Of a DNA stretch of 64,000 bases, positions 58,001 to 64,000 are shown in pieces. The position numbers were made by a program, and so were the translations under genes. Under the pieces are notes generated by a model. The model worked only from the letters and a program-made list of their open reading frames with translations. It had not been told where the DNA came from and made no database searches. The stretch lies in assembly GCF_032362555.1 (NCBI RefSeq), contig NC_083507.1, positions 8,435,001 through 8,499,000 on the forward strand, written 5' to 3'. Each line of letters begins with the position of its first letter. Positions within the stretch are counted from its first letter, which is position 1. This DNA comes from Amyelois transitella (Eukaryota; Arthropoda; Insecta; Lepidoptera; Pyralidae).

Positions 58001-61000
58001 AGAAAAACGCATCACCATATAAAATAATAAATTAAGAGTCGTTTACTCAATTTAACTATCCACTTTTACAGCTTATTCGTAATACTACAAGTTTGTCAGT
58101 GTATAAAATATTTTTACATGTATGTACGGCAGTGTTTTTGTCCGTGTAGGTATTATAAGCATTTTATGTAGTTATATTAGATTGATTTTATCTTTACCGG
58201 CGAAGATAATTTATAACATAAACAATAAACGCATACTGCATTCGCTATATAATCATATCAGTAAAGTAAATATGTGGTGTTACGAAGATTAGGCCTTTTC
58301 ATGCAGAAACCATCAGAAATCAACTGATATCAGTAACCTAAGTCTTATTATTATCATGGAGCTTAATATGTTAAAAGTATCATAATAACAAGTTTAGAAT
58401 TTTGTTTCAATACAATTATTTTGAAATCTTTTCGAACCAAGGCTGTATGAGTAATGTAATTTTCATGTTGATTTCCAAAATACGTCATCAGCCATACAAG
58501 TTCAAGATAATTTATCACAATAGCTCTAAATACATACAATACTAAACAAATATTTTTTTAATGAACTTCATCCCTAAATGGCATAACGAAATTGGTTTTA
58601 AAGAGTGTATTGTAGACGTTGTTTATATACCACGCGGCACACAGCGTGTTTGTGATGTCATAAATTGTTAAAATATCCAGCAAATATTGACGAATCCATA
58701 GTGCAATCCAATTCGACAGATCATTACCAGAAAAACGATGTTCAATGTGTACTGTAATGTGATGTGAGACTGAGATGCTTTGTCGATCAAATAGTAATGC
58801 CAAGTTATCAAAATGCCCATCGCTAATTTTAACTATACTAACCTAACCTAACACAAAGTTGTGCAATATAAAATTGGTAACCTTCTTGTATATATTTGGT
58901 AATGCGGGAAATACAATTACCAGCGGTTGGTATTTCTTAAAGTTGGCATTACGGAATAAATGGATCAAACGTGTGTCAAAAAGCGTTAGAACAGGAAATG
59001 TGTTGGTAAGAAGTTGGAAACATTGTTGATACTAAGACACACTCACCTCCCAGGATTCTCTTGTGATGTCGGATACATCGCCCGTGCTGCCGGTCCTCTC
59101 GCCCTGCAAATGAACATAGTGTGTGAGTTAAGGTGAAAACACAATGACATGATCTCATGTTTCAAGATATCTTTATTGTTATAATATCTTGATATACATT
59201 TCATGTGTTATCCTCATTTATAGGTAGTTTTTTTTTAATTTTAATTAAATAAATTCAACTACAACATACTACTGCTATAAAAAGTAATAGAAATGTTTGA
59301 CTACGACTATATTTCAATGAACTTACTAGTAAATTAATAAATTTGGAAGTCTGACAATAAAAATGGATTTAATCATCTATCTCAGAGGAAAGATGAAAGG
59401 CTAGACTATCAAAATATGTGTATACCTAGTAGCCATAAAATTTCTTATCTAAATTTGTAAAGCCTGATTTTCACTGGAGCGAAGACTTCGTGTCATAAAA
59501 TATATACATCGTCCATTTGGCAGTGTCGTGAAATTTCGTGACCTGCCAAAATATCTTCTATTTATATTTTTTTTCTTTAGTTCTTATTTAAGATTTTGTG
59601 AATTTTCATTTGTCCTGGTCTACAAAAAGGGGTCCTTTATTTTAAAAAAATCTTTCTCAAATCTATGTAGTCAGACTGATAAAGTCGCGTTTTAGTGGCG
59701 CACTGTGACATAACCCTTATCAATTATCAACATCTAGTTGTAAATTAGTAGCGTGTTATCTTCATGAGTGATGGTAAACTAGAGATAGTCTGCGTACAAC
59801 GGTGGCATTGAGGTCTCGTGTGTTATAGGCAATTACCTCTTAATGATGGATTTTGAAGATAAAATATGGGTAACGGTGCGTGCCAATGTATTGCAGTCAC
59901 GTTTATAGTGGAATGGCGTGACTTGAGTTCGGACGAATAGCCCATTCTGACATATTATAAACCGGTTTTTGTCTTTTGCTGAAGTTCCCATACCGTGAGA
60001 ATTTCCAAAAAAAAATTGCACATTTTTTTCTCTGATAATTACTATTTGCAAACTTAAATTTCTGTTTTCTTCTATACAGAACAGACAAATAGAAGTAAAC
60101 AGAAATTATGTTTACATTAAACCTACAAAGATCAATTATCATGCAGATAACGATGACAATAGATGATTAAAGGTCAGACGTCAGAGATTACAGATCATTA
60201 ATATTAAACAAGGTAATTTATATTATTAAAAACAAACGTTAAGGTGTATAATAAAATATGCTTCCTTTTTAATAGAGCTAGCTAAGTGTCATTAATTCGG
60301 TAGAATTGTATCATCTTCTTTTTATCAACAATAACATTTTTCTGTATTAGTAAACTTCTATCAAGTGCATGGTTAATTAATATATAAGACTGCCATATTC
60401 ATAATAATATGTATGAGCCGAGAACAAGCTTATAAGTGGTCCTCCGAACCGGATTTGAATGAGCGAATATTTCTTCCAGGCAGGAGTAATACGTTAGCTA
60501 CGAGACATGCCCTTTTCGAGAATTTTGGTATTTACTCTGTACTCTGATATGAATTATGCAGAGAGAGCATAAAGTTGAAGACGCTAGCTTCGCCCTCTGA
60601 GAAAGTAATTTTATGTATGTTCGTAAACAACTTACTTTGTGCCCAGGCTTGGCCTCATCGTCGTCCCATTCCGTGTCACTGTCTATGAGCTCGTAACCCT
60701 GCGCGGTGACGTCACCGAGCGGGCCGTACCGGTCCGGCACCCAGTGGGTCAGGAACTTGAAGAGATCGTCCACCCTGATTATGTAAATACATATAATTTA
60801 GTCTTTTATCCTATTGGGTCGCTAAGGTGGTTGGCTGATTAGAATGAGATTTGATGTTTAAGGTAATCGATTTAGAAAATGGTTTCAAATACACTTCACC
60901 AATGAGTTTTTTAGATACGTACATTTGAATGCTAACTAATGCTCTTAAGATAAGGAAAAGCTACGTAAGGAAACCTGCCATTGAAACAACTAAATGTATA

Positions 61001-61862
61001 ACCATGACGTTAGGTATTAGGTTCTCTTCAAAGTAGCGAAGGCCTGAGAGAATCGCTCCGGGTTAAAACTTCACCACTTTAGGGTCATGGTCAAGAGCGG
61101 ACCCGAAATCCTATACAAGACACATATACTGGTGAAACTAAATCATTCATTATCCGTTAAGCTAATTGAGACCGCGGTACTACATATGTACCTGTTTCGG
61201 GGTATTCCGAACCAATACTCGGGCTTCATGCGTTTGCGGCCGTACGACATAAGCGGGGTGGTTTTCGGCAAAGGGCGGCCGGCCGGCTTGCCCATGCGCA
61301 GTCGCAAATATAGAGGGGGATCGTCGCTTGGCCGTGCGGGACGGGGAATCAGTTCTGTGAGAAAAAAAAGCAGTATTAGTAACTATTGTTTGTCGTATGT
61401 CTAAACATTTTTTCTTTGAGGAAAAATTACGCAGTCGGCCTCGAAGCCAGTTCGAAACTTGTGTTACGAGATACTAACTCAACGGTACTATTTTTTATAA
61501 ATAACTACTTATAATGAATAATATCCAAGACCCAGCCATTCAGTAAAACTCATGTCCTAACCGGGATTCGAATCCTCCTCCGGTGTTCCAACAGGATGTT
61601 TTCCATCTGGAATACATGAACGTGTACCAGATGTACCTACTTAATTTATTTAAAATGTAACTGTAAACAATTTTGCATCTTAGTTTAACTACCTACATAA
61701 CCAAATAGGTTGCCGACAAGAAATTACATACTATCAAAAGATGCGAAGAGATCAGGCATGTCGTCCACTGAGACCATGCTGCGGTAGTCGAGCCTAGGCT
61801 GCGCGGGCGCACTCGACGTAGACTTCGTTTGCGAACGCCCAAAGCCACCGAGTGAACTTCGC
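43095..61862 (-). CDS. mtd: TLDc-domain protein, OXR1/mustard orthologue (long form, 5' end not found)
   Basis: Exons, high to low: 61732-61862, 61192-61354, 60636-60774, 59047-59103, 57747-57839, 46660-46778, 46002-46161, 44934-45111, 43516-43621, 43095-43230 (TGA). Phases agree; at least 426 residues, with more upstream. The N-terminal part has KRMKPEYWFGIP and FLTHWVPDRYG...GYELIDSDTEW as in OXR1/NCOA7. The TLDc domain spans the last five exons: LIGTSEIFTMEHREKL, LPARAQGYMWSLAFSTSQHG, SPVLLVIQDTDNNVFGAL, FYGTGESLLFSF, WTGDNMYFIRG and GAGDGKFGLWLDGDLYLGRT. OXR1 proteins protect against oxidative stress and bind V-ATPase through TLDc. Oddity: about 40 acidic/proline residues (RPSQPP...KEDEDEHKDEKGDQPPP) are inserted between LLFSFQ and KYWGWTG, where vertebrate OXR1 is contiguous. 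Confidence 0.9.
43918..44835 (-). mobile_element. P-like/THAP non-autonomous transposon in an mtd intron
   Basis: 918 bp with perfect 16-bp inverted ends CAATAGGCTATTTGAC (43918-43933 and complement at 44820-44835). It encloses a minus-strand THAP zinc-finger start (44383-44538): MSSYKCCAVPQCTNTTIKSP then KLFFSMP...RKKWFQIM, with the C-x4-C pair, cut off by a stop before the second half. THAP domains head P-element transposases. I could not find a matching 8-bp target duplication. Located between exons 43516-43621 and 44934-45111. Confidence 0.7.
45180..45272 (+). repeat. tRNA-derived SINE tail fragment
   Basis: AGTATCGTTGAGTTAGGTAT and AAGTCTCGAATTCG match the SINE tail; no head. Intronic. 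Confidence 0.45.
45654..45880 (+). repeat. SINE-like retroposon, family A, diverged copy
   Basis: GGGGTGCCGGCAGAGTAGAA through GCGACTAAGGGATAGGCTTA to CTACCCCGCAAGGGATATAG and (TATG)n. Intronic in mtd. Confidence 0.65.
46250..46400. repeat. Interspersed repeat, family C, copy 2
   Basis: AAAGTCCCGGTTACATCCTC and CATCTGCAATCTTTGCAATG parallel the copy at 31585-31835. Confidence 0.45.
46920..48240. other. mtd intron without recognised features
   Basis: AT-rich; no supported exon or repeat family. Confidence 0.35.
48274..48483 (-). CDS. mtd: Probable second alternative first exon of mtd (short form C)
   Basis: 210 nt, ATG at 48483, donor GAG|GTGAGA in phase 0, compatible with exon 46660-46778; product 302 residues. 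The 70-residue N-terminus is strongly basic (RKVVRRIKAIAVNKLK) and holds three related repeats: GTIHSICD, GTLHSLRR and ATIHSICE. I do not know this sequence from other TLDc proteins. No clear TATA was found. Confidence 0.55.
48500..51060. other. mtd intron between alternative first exons
   Basis: Several frames of about 60 codons occur on both strands without coding character. I found no repeat family or exon here. Confidence 0.3.
51068..51151 (-). CDS. mtd: Alternative first exon of mtd (short form B)
   Basis: ATG at 51151 opens MQTMKWIEMVRLGPAAAPEK then SSSFESDK and ends in AAG|GTGAGG, phase 0, so it joins the TLDc exon 46660-46778 in frame. The product would be 260 residues, almost only the TLDc domain. 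A TATA box and initiator precede it at the right spacing. Short TLDc-only isoforms from internal promoters are known for OXR1 and NCOA7. Confidence 0.75.
51282..51316 (-). promoter_or_regulatory. Core promoter of mtd short form B (TATA + initiator)
   Basis: Minus-strand TTTATAAG at 51316-51309 and arthropod initiator TCAGT at 51286-51282 place the TATA box about 31 bp before the initiator A, the canonical spacing. The leader to the ATG would be about 130 nt. Confidence 0.6.
51330..53080. other. mtd intron upstream of the form B promoter
   Basis: A local GC-rich patch at 51370-51560 lies 90-280 bp upstream of the TATA box and may be promoter-proximal regulatory sequence. The rest is AT-rich with nothing recognised. 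Confidence 0.3.
53085..53511 (-). mobile_element. tRNA-derived SINE split by a Helitron
   Basis: Read on the minus strand the head starts GGCCTCTGTGGCGCAGCGGT (A box) and has GTCCCGGGTTCGAATCCCGG (B box), a real tRNA-like pol III promoter. The body has CCTGGGTCTTGGATGTTTAT and the tail AATTTGTCCCGTATA. The SINE is continuous if the 205 bp at 53174-53378 are removed. Confidence 0.85.
53174..53378 (+). mobile_element. Lep1-type non-autonomous Helitron, copy 2, inside a SINE
   Basis: TCCTACTACTATTATAAAGG to GCGGGCGGCCTCTAG, inserted between A and T. It matches the copy at 28329-28529 nearly base for base, apart from a short extra GGATGTAT-type duplication near its start and a 4-bp difference. 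Confidence 0.87.
53520..54870. other. mtd intron without recognised features
   Basis: AT-rich; no supported exon or repeat. Confidence 0.3.
54872..54929. repeat. Two abutting palindromes
   Basis: 54872-54891: GCGCATATT, TG, AATATGCGC. 54892-54929: CTATTTTCAAAGAATTTT, TG, then its 18-bp exact reverse complement. Both have a two-base TG centre and touch without spacer. Confidence 0.85.
54940..57740. other. mtd intron, mostly unannotated
   Basis: Holds a short family C repeat piece at 55995-56060 (AAGTCCCAGTTATATCCTCA). Minus-strand frames at 55737-55952 and 57143-57460 do not look like real exons to me. Confidence 0.3.
57850..59040. other. mtd intron without recognised features
   Basis: AT-rich; no exon or repeat that I can support. 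An ACCTAACCTAAC run at about 58849-58860 is too short to be telomeric. Confidence 0.3.
59110..60630. other. mtd intron without recognised features
   Basis: AT-rich; the frames present are short and lack coding character. Confidence 0.3.
61430..61600 (-). repeat. tRNA-derived SINE, diverged copy
   Basis: Minus-strand order: a B-box-like GGATTCGAATCCCGG (around 61561), TGGGTCTTGGATATT, then GTATCTCGTAACACAAGTTT. Mutated head. It lies between two mtd exons. Confidence 0.6.
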
Positions 61863-61869
61863 CTGGACA

Positions 61870-63400
61870 TATGAATATAAGTATTACATTTTATTTGAGC
61901 CTTACGGCTACAGCAGGTAAACTTAATCAGGTGTAGTTAATGCATATAGAAAAATGAAATTATCTGTCAGTAAATCGTCTGAAAATAGCATACAAATAAG
62001 CATAAGTATCAAATTTGAGAAAGAACGCATAATATATATCATATGCGTACTCCATTTAGCACCCGGTATTTCTTACGTTATCATTTATCTAATCAGTTCA
62101 GAATATGCTTTATAAAGATCATTGCCATTTTTATGACCATATCAACAATATTAAAATTATTTTTGTTTACATTATATCTTTGTGTAAAAATAATCTCATT
62201 AGAATATTATCACAACAACAAGGCATATTTAGGACATAAATAATTCTAATTATAGATGAAATAAACATTTGCTTTTGGGTAATTATTTAGTAGAGTTCAT
62301 TTTGAAAACAAATATATTAATAGATTCGAAACAACCTGATTAACTTATCTATAATTACATAACTAACTGATCCAGAATAAATTAAGCTGCATTTCAAAAC
62401 AATATATTAGAAATGTTTAAATTAAGATAATTTGCCGCTCCTGTGAAAAACAACACTTATTTTTTTAGTTAAGACTAGACATACAATTAGTATTTTAAAG
62501 GACAACAATCTTATTAATAACATATAAGGCGCAGAATAGACACTTGAGCTTACAAGCTAACCATGCTAAAATATTTCAACTGAAACTATCAAAAAGTGCC
62601 AGAGGAAAGACATTTGTGTTTAATGATGATGGGAAGTCTTAAAATACCTGCCTAATAATAAAAAAATGGTATGATCATGATGGAATCTGTCTAAAAACTA
62701 TTATAATTTGAATCTAAATCTTCCTAACACATATACATCATGCTTTTTATACACAGGGAAGCAAAGATGAACTTTGGAAAATTTATTCTAAATGTAATTG
62801 TAACATAGTTCACGAGTTTAACACAAGACAATTGAAGTAACAAACACATAATGCCGGTGGGATTTCCTAACAGAGAAGAGTGATTAGGTACATAAATAGA
62901 AGGCTAAACGATTTGACCACGACGACATTGAAAACCTTCACGCTTTGAATTGATACACTAATGAGTGTTGTAAGGCTTTTTTTTATTGAACATATAAGAT
63001 AAATGCTGAAACTTTCCGCACTAAATTAGTCAGGTTCAGCGGTTCAGTGTAGCATTTGACATGCAAAAACGTTATTGTCAACAACAAGAGCCAAATAATG
63101 ATATATTTTAATTGTATTTGTACAATCACATAAAACCCATAGATACGATTCATGTCACACTAGCCCTGCTTTCATTCATTGCAACTTGCTGCTGCATATG
63201 ACTTCCTGTTTGCCATTATTAAGGTCTTAACAGACTTATTTAATTTCATTAAAATAGGTTGCTATTGAAATCTATAAAATTATCAAAGTAGCTTAAGTTT
63301 CCGCTAAGCAGTTTTAAGAATTTATGCGAAATACAATAAAAAGGAATACAAATACAGTAAGCGTGCCGATACCATAAAAGCAGATTTGTACGGATCTATT
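61870..63400. other. Upstream mtd intron, nothing recognised
   Basis: No further mtd exon could be identified between 61863 and the window end, so the start of the long form is probably outside. Confidence 0.3.
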
Positions 63401-63405
63401 TGAAA

Positions 63406-63726
63406 TCAACCAATCACAGCGCTCCTTTTTACATGTATAAAACCAGATTGGTGAATTTCATACACCGCTCGGCTTCGAGGAATAAACCCTAAGAAGGAGA
63501 ATAGTTCAAACAAGGGTGGCACAAAGAATTCAATCAAAGCGATAAGTTCTTTCCATATTACTTCCAAAACGTCGTCGTGCTCAACAAGACCAAGGCAACA
63601 CATTACGGTTTGACATCGAGTGGCGTGGCGTGGCACGGTAACGTACCCTGTGGCGAGGTCATGAGGCGCCTCCTCCGATGGGGTTTTACTCAGGAACAAA
63701 CCGGTGCCGAACTCAACTAAATTCAT
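63406..63726 (-). other. Unidentified 106-codon frame
   Basis: ATG at 63726. The peptide is hydrophobic in its middle (VIWKELIALIEFFVPPLFEL) and ends before KRSAVIG. No family recognised and no splice context. It may be an unknown repeat-derived frame or an upstream exon. Confidence 0.2.
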
Positions 63727-64000
63727 TGGCGAACTTTACCAACGATTTAGCGTCCACGGTAGCAGAGGAAAAATTTACGATAGCAACATTAATTCGAAGA
63801 CTGCGATTGCTCGAAAAAAACGCTTATAAAGAACTTAAGGAAAAAGTAACTTATACATATTAAGCATGTGTATATGTGTGTTGCTTGGTAGGACTGTGTT
63901 AGCAACCAATTTTATTAAGGCTGCAATTTGAAAGTATCTGACTTGATCGTCAGTCTTATACAATTTTATCACGGACAATTGTCAGTCACGCAAATGTAAT

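Noticed and set aside
58849-58860. CCTAA repeats resembling insect telomere sequence
   Set aside because: Only two to three units; no array.
1-64000. CRISPR arrays, bacterial operons, rRNA genes
   Set aside because: Nothing with regular spaced repeats or prokaryotic gene organisation; all real genes are intron-containing insect genes.

Overview
This is nuclear DNA from an insect, almost certainly a moth or butterfly. It is AT-rich, its genes are broken by short GT-AG introns, and it carries repeats typical of Lepidoptera: Lep1-type Helitrons starting TCCTACTA and ending in a GC hairpin plus CTAG, a tRNA-derived SINE, a SINE-like family with (TATG)n tails, and hAT remnants. There are no bacterial operons, CRISPR arrays or rRNA genes. 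Gene models were built by hand: every junction quoted is GT-AG and the exon phases were checked to add up. Family names come from remembered motifs, not a database search.

Layout. 246-3327 (+): the 3' part of a DUF4795/QRICH2-like gene. 4859-11472 (-): ZRANB2, an SR-type zinc-finger splicing factor, with a 3.5-kb exon of matching phase (7102-10596) that would turn a 334-residue protein into one of 1499. 11868-12621: two SINE-like repeats. 12767-18886: an intact Gypsy-type LTR retrotransposon with apparently identical LTRs, ending about 690 bp before the start codon of the next gene. 19573-20794 (+): an atypical E2F (E2F7/8 type, two DNA-binding domains). 22311-25747 (-): a prenylated Rab acceptor (PRA1/RABAC1). 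25841-28530: a gene-free stretch with two non-autonomous hAT elements with 8-bp target duplications, and a Helitron. 28530-33430: SINE-like copies and LINE debris. 33436-36532 (+): a secreted GH1 beta-glucosidase with both catalytic glutamates. 39147-40106 (+): a secreted single-domain CULT (cereblon-like) protein. 41008-41367 (+): RAMAC, the cap-methyltransferase activator. 43095 to past 61862 (-): an OXR1/mustard TLDc gene with one upstream-initiated form and two apparent alternative first exons. Its introns hold a P-like element with a THAP fragment, a Helitron inserted inside a SINE, and paired palindromes.

The genes do not form one pathway. ZRANB2 (splicing), RAMAC (mRNA capping), E2F8 (cell-cycle repression) and PRA1 (vesicle traffic) are housekeeping-type; GH1, CULT and OXR1 are linked to digestion/glycoside handling, secretion and oxidative defence. 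The strongest candidates for something undescribed are the giant ZRANB2 exon with its helix-turn-helix-like segment, the secreted CULT protein with a cereblon-type aromatic cage, and the alternative N-termini plus acidic insert of the TLDc gene.
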